Shown here one piece after another: positions 54,289 to 64,000 of a DNA stretch of 64,000 nt. Where the stretch lies: NCBI RefSeq assembly GCF_009601165.1, contig NZ_WIRE01000001.1, positions 2,480,001 through 2,544,000 of the forward strand, read 5' to 3'. The notes under the pieces were generated by a model that had not been told where the DNA came from, did not search any database, and saw only the letters and a list, made by a program, of their open reading frames with translations. Origin of the DNA: Alcanivorax sediminis. Lineage in GTDB: Bacteria > Pseudomonadota > Gammaproteobacteria > Pseudomonadales > Alcanivoracaceae. The translations under genes were made by a program, and so were the position numbers. Each line of letters starts with the position of its first letter. Within the stretch, counting starts at the first letter, position 1.

Positions 54289-54363
54289 ACAAACCGGTTT
54301 TTTGCCGGTGCATGGTAAACACCGATTTACTGAAGACTTCTCTGACCAGAAGGGTAGAGCACC

Positions 54364-56526
54364 ATGACCGATCGTATTCAGAAGGGTAGCCTCGAAATCG
54401 CTGCCGAACTCCATGATCTGGTAGTCAATGAGATTGCGCCGGGTACCGGCGTAGACCCGGAACACTTCTGGGCCGAGCTGGAAGCCATCCTCAAAGACCT
54501 GGCGCCGAAGAACAAGGCGTTGCTGGAAAAGCGTGAAGCGATTCAGGCACAGCTGGATGAGTGGTACAAGGCTCGCAAGGGCCAGGCCATCGACATGGCT
54601 GAATACAAGCAGTTCCTGACCGAGATTGGTTACCTGCTGCCAGAGGGCGAAGACTTCAAAGTGACCACAGAGAATGTGGACACGGAAATTGCCACCATTG
54701 CCGGCCCGCAGCTGGTGGTACCGGTGAAGAACGCTCGTTTTGCCCTGAACGCGGCTAATGCGCGCTGGGGTAGCCTGTACGATGCCCTGTACGGCACAGA
54801 CGTAATCTCCGATGAAGGTGGGGCTGAGAAAGGCGGTGCCTACAACCCGAAGCGTGGTGCCAAGGTTATCGCCTGGGCTCGTGACTTCCTGGATAACTAC
54901 TTCCCGCTGGCCACAGGCTCCCACAAGGACAGCACTGGCTACGCCATCGTTGATGGCAAGCTGGTTGTATCCCTGGGTGCCGAGAAGACCGGCCTGAAGG
55001 ACGAGTCTCAGCTTCAGGGTTACCTGGGCGACGCCAGCGCACCGACCGGTGTTCTGGTCAAGCACAACAACCTGCACGCTGAAATTCAGTTCGACGCCAG
55101 CCACCCGATTGGTGCAGATGACGCAGCCAACATGAAAGACGTGCTGCTGGAATCTGCCATCACGACCATTCAGGACTGCGAAGACTCCGTCGCTGCGGTA
55201 GACGCTGAAGACAAGGTTGAGGTGTACCGCAACTGGGCTGGCCTGATGAAGGGTGACCTGCAGGAAAGCTTCGAGAAGGGCGGCAAGACCATGACCCGTT
55301 CCATGAACGGTGATCGTGAGTACACCGCCCTGGACGGCTCCACCCTGACCCTGCACGGCCGCTCCCTGCTGCTGGTGCGTAACGTAGGTCACCTGATGAC
55401 CAATCCGGCTATTCTCATGAACGGTGAGGAAACCCCGGAAGGCATCATGGACGGCATGGTGACTGTGCTGGCCGCCATGCACGACCTGAAGAAGATCAAC
55501 AAGCTGAGCAACAGCCGCACGGGTTCCGTATACATCGTGAAGCCGAAGATGCATGGCCCGGAAGAAGTGGCCTTTGCAGTCGAGCTGTTTGGTCGTGTTG
55601 AAAAGGCGCTGGGCCTGGCCGACAAGACCCTCAAGATCGGCATCATGGATGAAGAGCGTCGCACCACCGTGAACCTGAAGGAGTGTATCCGTCAGGCCAA
55701 GGATCGCGTCATCTTCATCAACACCGGTTTCCTTGACCGTACCGGTGATGAAATGCACACCTCCATGGAAGCCGGTCCTTTCGCTCGCAAGGGCGACATG
55801 AAAGGCATGGCCTGGATCAAGGCCTACGAAGACTGGAACGTGGATATCGGTCTGGAATGCGGCCTGCCGGGTCACGCCCAGATTGGTAAGGGCATGTGGG
55901 CCATGCCGGACGAAATGGCGCAGATGATGGCCAACAAGGCCGGTCACCCGAACGCGGGCGCCAACTGTGCCTGGGTACCGTCCCCGACTGCCGCTACCCT
56001 GCACGTGACTCACTATCACGAAGTGAACGTGGCGGAAGTGCAGGCCAAACTGGCCAGCCGTGCCCGTGCCTCTCTGGACGACATTCTGACCCTGCCATTG
56101 CTGGATCGCGAACTGTCCGCCGAGGAAATCCAGCAGGAGCTGGACAACAACGCGCAGGGCATCCTGGGTTATATGGTGCGCTGGATCGACCAGGGCGTGG
56201 GCTGTTCCAAGGTGCCGGACATCAATGATGTGGGCCTGATGGAAGACCGTGCCACCCTGCGTATCTCCAGCCAGCACGTGACCAACTGGTTGCACCACGG
56301 CATCACCAATAAAGACCAGGTGATGGAAACCCTGAAGCGCATGGCGGATGTGGTAGATCGTCAGAACGCCAACGATCCCCTGTACACCCCCATGGCGAAG
56401 GATTTCGATGGTTCTGTGGCCTTCCAGGCTGCCGTTGAACTGGTATTCGAAGGTTGCTCCCAGCCGAGCGGCTATACCGAGCCAGTTCTGCACCGTCGTC
56501 GTAGAGAGCTGAAAGCAGGCAAGTGA
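54364..56526 (+). CDS. glcB: Malate synthase G
   Basis: Malate synthase G condenses glyoxylate with acetyl-CoA to malate, the second step of the glyoxylate bypass. The 720 residues match the family. [18 protein letters not shown] sequence, [37 protein letters not shown] and [20 protein letters not shown] are visible. The catalytic Asp is in the C-terminal half near [29 protein letters not shown] lies five to ten bases ahead of ATG 54364. Isocitrate lyase is not in this window. A 14-bp hairpin downstream closes the transcript. Confidence 0.96.
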   Translation: MTDRIQKGSLEIAAELHDLVVNEIAPGTGVDPEHFWAELEAILKDLAPKNKALLEKREAIQAQLDEWYKARKGQAIDMAEYKQFLTEIGYLLPEGEDFKVTTENVDTEIATIAGPQLVVPVKNARFALNAANARWGSLYDALYGTDVISDEGGAEKGGAYNPKRGAKVIAWARDFLDNYFPLATGSHKDSTGYAIVDGKLVVSLGAEKTGLKDESQLQGYLGDASAPTGVLVKHNNLHAEIQFDASHPIGADDAANMKDVLLESAITTIQDCEDSVAAVDAEDKVEVYRNWAGLMKGDLQESFEKGGKTMTRSMNGDREYTALDGSTLTLHGRSLLLVRNVGHLMTNPAILMNGEETPEGIMDGMVTVLAAMHDLKKINKLSNSRTGSVYIVKPKMHGPEEVAFAVELFGRVEKALGLADKTLKIGIMDEERRTTVNLKECIRQAKDRVIFINTGFLDRTGDEMHTSMEAGPFARKGDMKGMAWIKAYEDWNVDIGLECGLPGHAQIGKGMWAMPDEMAQMMANKAGHPNAGANCAWVPSPTAATLHVTHYHEVNVAEVQAKLASRARASLDDILTLPLLDRELSAEEIQQELDNNAQGILGYMVRWIDQGVGCSKVPDINDVGLMEDRATLRISSQHVTNWLHHGITNKDQVMETLKRMADVVDRQNANDPLYTPMAKDFDGSVAFQAAVELVFEGCSQPSGYTEPVLHRRRRELKAGK

Positions 56527-56528
56527 GC

Positions 56529-56551
56529 AGTTAACAGTAAATAGTTAACAG
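56529..56551. repeat. Direct repeat AGTTAACAG x2
   Basis: AGTTAACAG occurs at 56529-56537 and 56543-56551, directly after the glcB stop. Each copy contains the palindrome GTTAAC. It looks like a degenerate intergenic repeat; no function is evident. Confidence 0.55.
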
Positions 56552-56587
56552 CGGCGTGCTCGCGCGTCGTTGGTTGCCTGAAAGCAA

Positions 56588-56620
56588 AGAGGCCGCGCCC
56601 AGTCATTGGGCGCGGCCTCT
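56588..56620. terminator. 14-bp hairpin closing glcB
   Basis: AGAGGCCGCGCCCA (56588-56601) pairs perfectly with TGGGCGCGGCCTCT (56607-56620) around GTCAT. It lies between glcB and the convergent secretin-N-like gene and should stop both. The U-run is weak (TTGCGTTGT). Confidence 0.8.
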
Positions 56621-56655
56621 TGCGTTGTAGAGCCTGACAACCGCTGCTCGCGCAG

Positions 56656-57429
56656 CTATTCACTGATTTGAACCATCACCTCAATCGGCAACGTCACTGT
56701 CTGCCGGGCGGTCTGATAGCGTCCAATTCCGCGCTGGTTGTTCTGGGTCACCGTATTGATGCTACCCATTTGTTGCCACTGGCCGGGCTCAAGGCGAAGG
56801 GTAGAAGCGCTGTGCTGGGTGTGAGCTATCCCGGGGCCGCCGGGTTGATCATATCGTTGCTGGATCTGAAGGGTGACGCTGCCGTCCATATTCACCTGGG
56901 GTGTCACTTCAATGCCGCGTTCAAGCGTATGGAGATAGGCGCTGTTGTCGCCTCCAGTTAATGCGAGCAGGGTGCCCATGTTGATTCCGGCAGGATAGCC
57001 ACTCAGCGTTCTGATCTGATAATCGCTTTGTCTTGAGCGCTGTACCTGTCGTTGCTCCGCATGGATGCGCGCTTTGCTTGCCGGGTCGTGAGTCGAGTTA
57101 GTCCCATAAAAGGACCGCTGGGTCACCTGGATGCCTGCACCTGATTGCTGGCCGCGTGTGTTACTCGTACGTCGGAGAAAAACCGTCACCGCCTTGGGCT
57201 TGCTGTTCAACTCACCAAGCACAGACTGCACTTCATTAAAGTTTTGTGGGGTGGTGCGAATGATCAGTTTACCCTGGTAAGCATTGACGGTAGCGCCGTC
57301 CGGCAGGAGCGGGTCAATCACCGGAACCAGGGCCTGAGCATCCGGGCGCGAAATGACATGCAGGCTCATGTCCTGAGCCCACAGCGGCACAGCGATGGCA
57401 AGCAGTAACAGAGCAAGTATCCGTCTCAT
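56656..57429 (-). CDS. Exported secretin-N-domain-like protein
   Basis: The 257-residue protein has a signal peptide (MRRILALLLLAIAVPLWA, cleavage near Ala18) and an early segment MSLHVISRPDAQALVPVIDP. GKLIIRTTPQNFNEVQSVL follows and looks like a secretin/NolW N-domain. The rest is beta-rich and Gln/Arg/Ser-rich (GIEVTPQVNMDGSVTLQIQQ), like the secretin repeat without the outer-membrane barrel. No secretion machinery is adjacent. It is periplasmic; the role is unknown. Confidence 0.82.
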   Translation of the reverse strand: MRRILALLLLAIAVPLWAQDMSLHVISRPDAQALVPVIDPLLPDGATVNAYQGKLIIRTTPQNFNEVQSVLGELNSKPKAVTVFLRRTSNTRGQQSGAGIQVTQRSFYGTNSTHDPASKARIHAEQRQVQRSRQSDYQIRTLSGYPAGINMGTLLALTGGDNSAYLHTLERGIEVTPQVNMDGSVTLQIQQRYDQPGGPGIAHTQHSASTLRLEPGQWQQMGSINTVTQNNQRGIGRYQTARQTVTLPIEVMVQISE

Positions 57430-57536
57430 GGGGTTCCTGTTTTCTCAATACCTTGCAGGCAGCGATTATTCCCTGACTCTAGCCTGCATCTCCCTGTTCT
57501 GACAGGCATAATAGCCGCCAGGTTCACCATGAGAGA

Positions 57537-58214
57537 ATGTTACTGATGTTTGCCAATAGCCGAGAGGTCCAGTCCAACCAGGATGGCGTCCATGCGGACC
57601 TTGAAAAGGTGGTGCGCCGGCACCTGGCCAGCCCATGGCTTGCGCCAGTAGCAGACTTTGATTGTGAGGCCTTCGACCAAGCGTGTAGATGGCGTCAGGC
57701 GCATGGTCCAGATCTTCCGCTCATGCTGGATAGCGGCTGCGGTACTGGCCGTTCTTCGGTGCGCCTGGCACAGTCCCACCCTGATGCGCTGGTGATCGGG
57801 GTGGATCAGTCAGCAGATCGACTTTCGAAAGCGGAACGGCGCTTTGCGCCACTGCCGGACAACCTGTTGCTGGTGCGCAGCGACTGCGCTGGGCTGTGGC
57901 GCCTGATGGTGGAGGCAGGCTGGCAGCTGGCACGACACCAGATTCTCTACCCGAACCCCTGGCCCAAAAGCGCCCACCTGAAGCGACGCTGGCATGGTCA
58001 TCCTGTATGGCCAGCCGTGCTGGCGCTGGGGGGAGAGCTGGAGCTGCGCAGTAATTGGCGGGTTTACCTGGAAGAGGTGAGAGCGACACTGGCGTTGAGT
58101 CATTGCCAGGCCGTCATTCAACCGCTGGCAGGCGAAGGGGTGCCAATGACAGATTTTGAAGAGAAGTATCAGGCCAGCGGACAGGTGAACTGGCAGCTTA
58201 TCGCGAAGCTGTAA
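57537..58214 (+). CDS. TrmB-family methyltransferase, tRNA (guanine-N7)-like
   Basis: The 225-residue enzyme has SAM motif I LDSGCGTGRSSVRLAQSHPD. It also has the TrmB-type signature YPNPWPKSAHLKRRWHGHP, which corresponds to the family's DPW-KxxHxKRR substrate motif. It may methylate G46 of tRNA, but this divergent version could be a paralogue with another RNA target. The start is ATG 57537 or 57546. It is divergent from the secretin-N-like gene and convergent with the 165-residue unknown. Confidence 0.85.
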   Translation: MLLMFANSREVQSNQDGVHADLEKVVRRHLASPWLAPVADFDCEAFDQACRWRQAHGPDLPLMLDSGCGTGRSSVRLAQSHPDALVIGVDQSADRLSKAERRFAPLPDNLLLVRSDCAGLWRLMVEAGWQLARHQILYPNPWPKSAHLKRRWHGHPVWPAVLALGGELELRSNWRVYLEEVRATLALSHCQAVIQPLAGEGVPMTDFEEKYQASGQVNWQLIAKL

Positions 58215-58239
58215 GCTTCAATGCTGCCACAGTCGGCCT

Positions 58240-58737
58240 CTAAAGCCGTAGTTCCCTCAGTTCCGGATTGCCGCCGGCGCGCTCCCAGTGTTCACGAAAG
58301 TCACGTGCCAGCCGGGGGGCACGGGGGAGTCGATGGCCGCACAGATGAACGCGGTCGGGGCGTGGCCATCCTTTAGCTTCAAACAAGCCGGTACCGTCGC
58401 CAATTGCGTGGCACGCCTGGGCGTCGCGGTCGTCCTGCTGAGTCTGTCGAAGTTGCAGCCGGGAGGGTAGGCGGCGGGCAAGATGGACAATTCGATGACC
58501 GTCGCGAATGGCGTTGTCATGGTCATCGAACAGAATGCGGATATCGATGCGTTCGCTGCTGATGGCCATGGTCTTGATGGCTTCACATACCTCACTGTCG
58601 GCAGTCAGCTCATCGAGTAGCGGGACACGAATCCACAGGGAGCGACTACAGGCTGCCACCAGCGAGGCCAGCGCCTGGCTGGCCTCGCTGCGAGACAGGG
58701 ATTGCAGGGTGTCGTCTGTGCCAATCGCGAGAGGCAT
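58240..58737 (-). CDS. Conserved hypothetical, HPD-type/DUF7931-like
   Basis: This 165-residue protein is not one I can assign. It is mainly alpha/beta with VPLLDELTADSEVCEAIKTM and IRILFDDHDNAIRDGHRIVH, in which an Asp-Asp-His-Asp cluster resembles phospholipase D-like half sites. I recall such a domain in pseudomonads next to GNAT genes. It starts five bases after the GNAT stop, so it is the last gene of the purB-roxA-GNAT block. No export signal. Confidence 0.75.
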   Translation of the reverse strand: MPLAIGTDDTLQSLSRSEASQALASLVAACSRSLWIRVPLLDELTADSEVCEAIKTMAISSERIDIRILFDDHDNAIRDGHRIVHLARRLPSRLQLRQTQQDDRDAQACHAIGDGTGLFEAKGWPRPDRVHLCGHRLPRAPRLARDFREHWERAGGNPELRELRL

Positions 58738-58742
58738 GCGAT

Positions 58743-59168
58743 TCAGAGCAGCGGCTTGAACATCTGGCGGTGGGGGATGTTCGCATCCATGAAGATGCCG
58801 CCGGATACTGAGAAACCGGCTGCTTCGTAGAAGCTGGTGGCATGGGTTTGTGCGTGCAGGAAGATCTCTTCCATGCCCTTGGCCCGGGCCGCTTCCTCAG
58901 CGGCTACCAGCAGGGAGCTGCCAACACCATTGTTACGTTGCTCAGACAGCACGCAAAGGCGGCTGATTTGCCCGGTGGGCAGCAATCGTATGCAGCCCAC
59001 GGGTTTCTGCTCTGCATCCATGGCCAGAAAGTGAATGGCGTCCTGGTCCTCGCCATCCCATTCCAGTTCTTCAGGTACGTGCTGCTCGTCGATGAACACT
59101 CTCTGGCGCAGCGCACGCAGTGCTGTTTCATGTTCTTCCCAGCGGGTTTCGATGATGCTGATAGCCAT
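58743..59168 (-). CDS. GNAT family N-acetyltransferase
   Basis: The 141-residue protein has the GNAT core: IHFLAMDAEQKPVGCIRLLP, then the acetyl-CoA-binding loop with Gln/Arg/Gly (LCVLSEQRNNGVGSSLL) and FYEAAGFSVSGGIFMDANIP. It resembles the ElaA/YjcF branch of small GNATs. It starts at ATG 59168, ten bases after the roxA stop. The acyl acceptor is unknown. Confidence 0.9.
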   Translation of the reverse strand: MAISIIETRWEEHETALRALRQRVFIDEQHVPEELEWDGEDQDAIHFLAMDAEQKPVGCIRLLPTGQISRLCVLSEQRNNGVGSSLLVAAEEAARAKGMEEIFLHAQTHATSFYEAAGFSVSGGIFMDANIPHRQMFKPLL

Positions 59169-59178
59169 GGGGGTCTCG

Positions 59179-60306
59179 TTATAGCGGGGCGAAATAGCCC
59201 TGTTCAATCCAGTCATGTAGCAATTCCTGGGCGGCTTCTGTCATGACCGCTTCCAGCTCGTTATGGGTAAAGCGACGTTGGCTAGCCAGAAGCTGCACCA
59301 ACGGACGTTGTTGTTCTGTAAGTGAGTGCGCTTCCCCGTTCAGCCATACCCGGTTTCCCTGCATCAACAGGCGGGTACTGCCATGACGGACCAGCGCAAT
59401 CTGTGCATCGCGCAAGCGAATATGGTGGTCATCAACCGCAAATTCAAGGCCGTCCTGCCGAGGGGTTGAGAGCCAGCGATAAACTGCGTTTTCAATGGCT
59501 TCCGGCGTCAGCAGATCAAGAGCGCCGCGCACCAGTTGCTGCCGGTCTGTATCAGAGAGTACTGCCGGGTTGCTCACGACCGTCCGTTGCGGATCGCTGA
59601 ACAGCACACTGTCAGCCTCAGCAAGGCACTCACCGGCAATTTCAGCCATCAGCATCTGGTAATCCGGGGCCCTGAAGCCCACCGACCAGGTGATGCAGTC
59701 GCTGTCTTCCGCCACGCCATGGTGGGCCACACCGGGGGGGAGATAGAGCACATCGCCTGGCTGGGCAATAAACTCCTCGCGAACGGTCATGTCAGACAGT
59801 AGCTTGAGATCCGGGTGGGGCAGGCGAGGACTGTGGTCATCACAGACATCGCCGATCTGCCATCGTCGGGTGCCGCTGGCCTGGATCAGGAATACATCAT
59901 AGCGATCAAAGTGCGCTCCCACACTGCCACCTTGGGTGGCATAGCTCATCATGATGTCTTCAAGGCGCCAGTTCGGCAGGAAATTGAAGCAATCCAGCAG
60001 CAGTGAGGTTTCTGTCAGGAAGTGATCAACGGACTGGACCAGCAGGGTCCAGTTCTCTTCACCCAGCCCCTCGAAAACCGATTCTTCCAGTGGCCCTTGC
60101 AGCAGTTTCCAGGGGCCATTTCCCGCCCCCTGGATGATGCGCGCTTCGACACCATCTTCCAGTGCCAGCCCTGCCAGGGTATCGGCATCAGGGCTGTCCA
60201 GCCCGCTGGCGGCAGCGGGCATAAACAGAGGTTTTTTCTGCCAGTAATCGCGCAGGAAATCTTCTGCCGGCATGGGCAGGGCGAAATCAGGAAGAGATGA
60301 GGGCAT
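59179..60306 (-). CDS. roxA: Ribosomal protein L16 arginine hydroxylase (cupin-4, RoxA/YcfD type)
   Basis: The 375-residue JmjC-type Fe(II)/2-oxoglutarate oxygenase hydroxylates an arginine of ribosomal protein L16 in Escherichia coli. The start MPSSLPDFALPMPAEDFLRD (ATG 60306) is right for the family; 30 upstream codons are not. The iron triad begins with HFDRYDVFLIQ (His-x-Asp), and the distal His is in LPPGVAHHGVA. A winged-helix tail follows. It begins 52 bases after the purB stop, in the same strand block. Confidence 0.92.
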   Translation of the reverse strand: MPSSLPDFALPMPAEDFLRDYWQKKPLFMPAAASGLDSPDADTLAGLALEDGVEARIIQGAGNGPWKLLQGPLEESVFEGLGEENWTLLVQSVDHFLTETSLLLDCFNFLPNWRLEDIMMSYATQGGSVGAHFDRYDVFLIQASGTRRWQIGDVCDDHSPRLPHPDLKLLSDMTVREEFIAQPGDVLYLPPGVAHHGVAEDSDCITWSVGFRAPDYQMLMAEIAGECLAEADSVLFSDPQRTVVSNPAVLSDTDRQQLVRGALDLLTPEAIENAVYRWLSTPRQDGLEFAVDDHHIRLRDAQIALVRHGSTRLLMQGNRVWLNGEAHSLTEQQRPLVQLLASQRRFTHNELEAVMTEAAQELLHDWIEQGYFAPL

Positions 60307-60358
60307 GGGATTGTCCGGATTGGCTCCCGTGGCGCAGGGCGCCACGGGGCAAACAGCC

Positions 60359-62064
<1,706 letters not shown>

Positions 62065-62697
62065 CTAATTGATGTTAATGGATTCCAGGGTGGCGAGAAT
62101 CTGCTTTCGCTTGAACAGCAGGTGCCAGCGCTTGCCGCCAAGCTGCTGCCAGAGAAAGGCAGCGCGAACGCCCGTCAGAAAGAGGGTGCGAATCTTGGCT
62201 GCCTTGTCCTCATCCTGCAGGTGAGAGGGGTCGCCTTTGACCTGAATCCGGAAACGGAAGGTACCAAGGGTATCCACATAAATACTGGCCAGGCGATGGC
62301 AGAACGCCTCCTCCGCCAGGTCATTGAAGTGGGCCAGCTGGCCGTTGAGGGCCATCAACCGGTGGCGAAGAATGTTCGTGGTGTCCGCATTCTTGGCCAG
62401 TTTGGCCGCCAGATGCAGCAAGGCAAGGCCATAGTTGAGGGGCCTCAAGGAGGCCCCGCCACTTTTGCGATTGAGGCTCAGCTCCAGCAGCGCAAGCCCT
62501 TCGCGAAGCTGTTCTGGCTGCGGGTAGATGCTGTCGAAGCTGTCCGCATCCAGCGCCATGACGCCCTCAATCAGTGCTCTTAGCGCGCGAGGATCGCAGT
62601 CCCCGCGAACGGCGATGTCATCACCAAGCTGGGCTGCCTGAAACACGGCAGCCAGCGCCAGAACCTGCTGTTGCTCATGGGTAAAACGCTCGCTCAT
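62065..62697 (-). CDS. hflD: High-frequency-lysogenization protein HflD homologue
   Basis: The 210-residue helical protein has VLALAAVFQAAQLGDDIAVR and LEGVMALDADSF-like segments, followed by LRPLNYGLALLHLAAKLA and ALNGQLAHFNDLAEEAFCHR. These fit HflD, first known through phage lambda lysogeny in E. coli. It is separated from mnmA by 17 bases on the same strand, the usual mnmA-hflD-purB order. Confidence 0.94.
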   Translation of the reverse strand: MSERFTHEQQQVLALAAVFQAAQLGDDIAVRGDCDPRALRALIEGVMALDADSFDSIYPQPEQLREGLALLELSLNRKSGGASLRPLNYGLALLHLAAKLAKNADTTNILRHRLMALNGQLAHFNDLAEEAFCHRLASIYVDTLGTFRFRIQVKGDPSHLQDEDKAAKIRTLFLTGVRAAFLWQQLGGKRWHLLFKRKQILATLESININ

Positions 62698-62714
62698 GCG
62701 GCTTCCTTCGCTGA

Positions 62715-63809
62715 TTACCAGGTTTCCTGGATGGGAGCGCCACCCAGGCAGATCGGACCATCGTAAAGCACCAGGGATTGCCCCGGCGTGACTGCCCGCT
62801 GAGGTTCATCGAAAACAACGTGAACACGGCCATTGCCGGCATCGCTGACAGTGCAGGCCTGATCAGGCTGGCGATAGCGAGTCTTGGCTGTGAGCCGTGC
62901 CGGTAGTGCTGGCGATTCCAGGGCGACCCACTGCATGGGCGCACTGGTCAATTCACGGCTGTAAAGCAGCGGGTGATCGGTGCCCTGTACGGCAAGCAGG
63001 ACATTACGCTCCAGGTCCTTGCCCGCCACATACCAGGGGGCTTCGCTGGCATCGGGGCGGCCACCGATACCCAGCCCCTGGCGTTGACCAAGGGTGTAGT
63101 ACATCAGGCCATCATGGTCGCCGATCACCTTGCCGTTCTCATCCTCGATCTTTCCGGGCTGTGCTGGTAGATATTGCTCTAGGAAATCCTTGAAGCGTCG
63201 CTCACCGATAAAGCAGATCCCGGTGGAGTCCTTCTTCTTGTGATTGGCGAAGCCTTTTTCTTCTGCGATTCGGCGCACTTCCGGCTTTTCCAGGTCCCCC
63301 AGCGGGAATAACGTCTGGTCGAACTTGCGGTAATCCACCGCGTGCAGGAAATAGGTCTGATCCTTGTTGGTATCCACGGCACGCACCAATTTGGCCGGGC
63401 CGTTGTGATCGACCTGAGCATAGTGACCTGTGGCGATGAAGTCGGCACCCAGCGTGATAGCGTGATCCAGAAACGCCTGAAACTTGATTTCCTTGTTGCA
63501 GAGGATGTCCGGATTGGGGGTGCGCCCGGCACGGTATTCTTCCAGGAAATGCTCAAACACCCGATCCCAGTACTCCGCTGCAAAATTGGCTGTGTGCAGT
63601 TCAATACCCAGCACACCGGCCACCTGCATGGCATCCAGCAGGTCTTCGCGGGCGGTGCAGTACTCAGTGCCGTCGTCTTCGTTCCAGTTCTTCATGAACA
63701 GGCCTTCGACCTGATAGCCGGCATCGATCAGGCGGGCTGCGGCCACCGAGGAGTCCACACCGCCGGACATGCCAACAATAACGCGGGTATCTTGAGGCGC
63801 TTTCTTCAT
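62715..63809 (-). CDS. mnmA: tRNA-specific 2-thiouridylase
   Basis: MnmA thiolates U34 of Glu, Gln and Lys tRNAs. The 364 residues show the PP-loop [17 protein letters not shown]. The nucleophile Cys is in [15 protein letters not shown] and the second active-site Cys in [13 protein letters not shown] tRNA-acceptor region includes [13 protein letters not shown]. The start ATG 63809 fits the family. It is 15 bases from the stop of the NUDIX gene, which is cotranscribed. Confidence 0.97.
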   Translation of the reverse strand: MKKAPQDTRVIVGMSGGVDSSVAAARLIDAGYQVEGLFMKNWNEDDGTEYCTAREDLLDAMQVAGVLGIELHTANFAAEYWDRVFEHFLEEYRAGRTPNPDILCNKEIKFQAFLDHAITLGADFIATGHYAQVDHNGPAKLVRAVDTNKDQTYFLHAVDYRKFDQTLFPLGDLEKPEVRRIAEEKGFANHKKKDSTGICFIGERRFKDFLEQYLPAQPGKIEDENGKVIGDHDGLMYYTLGQRQGLGIGGRPDASEAPWYVAGKDLERNVLLAVQGTDHPLLYSRELTSAPMQWVALESPALPARLTAKTRYRQPDQACTVSDAGNGRVHVVFDEPQRAVTPGQSLVLYDGPICLGGAPIQETW

Positions 63810-63824
63810 TTTTTGCCTATCACT

Positions 63825-64000
63825 TCAGCCGCGCTGCAGCGGCCAGGGGTGCTGATAAATGGCGTCCAGGGGCAGGCGGCGACCGGACAAATAGTCGTCC
63901 AGACAGCGCTCCACCAGGGCACTGCGATGCTGGTCACGCTGGGCACGTAGCTCATCCGGTGTCAGCCAAACCGCTTCCAGAATACCGGTATCCAGTTTCT
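63825..64000 (-). CDS. nudJ: NUDIX hydrolase, C-terminal part (NudJ-type)
   Basis: I translated the reverse strand: the last 58 codons read KLDTGILEAVWLTPDELRAQ and onwards, then end in HPWPLQRG and stop. The LDTGI-AVWLTPDEL pattern is the C-terminal end of NudJ-type phosphatases, which act on thiamine or nucleotide pyrophosphates. The NUDIX box lies beyond the edge, so catalytic residues cannot be checked. Its position next to mnmA is the usual order. Confidence 0.75.
   Translation of the reverse strand, partial: KLDTGILEAVWLTPDELRAQRDQHRSALVERCLDDYLSGRRLPLDAIYQHPWPLQRG

Noticed and set aside
54259..56493. A 744-codon minus-strand open frame opposite malate synthase G
   Set aside because: It is the antisense of a complete, highly biased glcB. 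Its translation is rich in His, Val and Gly with no domain, as expected of a mirror frame.

Overview
The window reads as chromosomal DNA of a marine-type gammaproteobacterium. The closest fit I can argue for is Alcanivorax or a near relative among the Oceanospirillales/Pseudomonas group; this is inference from gene content, not from a database match. The signs are a leucine/isovalerate (liu) operon with an acetoacetyl-CoA synthetase, several acyl-CoA dehydrogenases, a phasin, a type-B carboxylesterase, a cholesterol-oxidase-like GMC enzyme, malate synthase G, small proteins typical of Pseudomonas-like genomes (PA1571-type, DUF6316, YdcH), and the nudJ-mnmA-hflD-purB-roxA block also known from Pseudomonas. 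Genes are tightly packed. I saw no rRNA, tRNA, CRISPR array, transposase, integrase or phage gene.

Layout. 1-2.9 kb: a minus-strand, translationally coupled envelope operon (exported coiled-coil protein, TPR protein, lipoprotein that runs off the edge). 3-5 kb: fructosamine kinase and pdxB. 5-9 kb: NAD-kinase-like protein, htpX, an rRNA-methyltransferase-like gene and an unknown. 9-17 kb: alaA, a tag-like glycosylase, a cytochrome c/FTR1 iron permease, a glxR-like/hyi pair, djlA and an MpaB-type oxygenase. 17-27 kb: a YdcH protein, an unknown exported protein, then acetoacetyl-CoA synthetase and liuDCBA with the regulator liuR. 27-34 kb: an RND/MMPL exporter, a hybrid sensor kinase, an atypical SDR, rraA, DUF6316, CBS and DUF805 proteins. 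34-41 kb: mdh, a flavoprotein, an AraC regulator, a phasin, a carboxylesterase, a BolA protein and trhO. 41-44 kb: modABC. 44-50 kb: an Lgt-like membrane protein, a ribbon-helix-helix protein, a GMC oxidoreductase, an unknown with a C-terminal motif repeat, a YgfB-like protein and a diguanylate cyclase. 50-57 kb: paired acyl-CoA dehydrogenases, an SDR, ttcA and glcB. 57-64 kb: a secretin-N-like protein, a TrmB-family enzyme, then the minus-strand block nudJ-mnmA-hflD-purB-roxA-GNAT-unknown.

How the genes work together. LiuA-D take isovaleryl-CoA to HMG-CoA. HMG-CoA lyase (liuE) is absent here, and acetoacetyl-CoA synthetase occupies the end of the operon, so acetoacetate made by a lyase encoded elsewhere would be reactivated. 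A perfect 16-bp palindrome between liuR and the divergent RND exporter is the obvious operator. Glyoxylate handling is spread over the window (glcB; glxR-like/hyi), and mdh supplies the matching TCA step.

Most of the window is ordinary housekeeping and catabolism. The parts I find least explained are the envelope operon at the left edge; the adjacent acyl-CoA dehydrogenases, of which one seems to lack the catalytic glutamate; the Lgt-like membrane protein; the repeated SHLS-type motif protein; a dispersed nonamer CGAAACTCG confined to two intergenic regions; and several unusually perfect hairpins in leaders and between genes of one operon.
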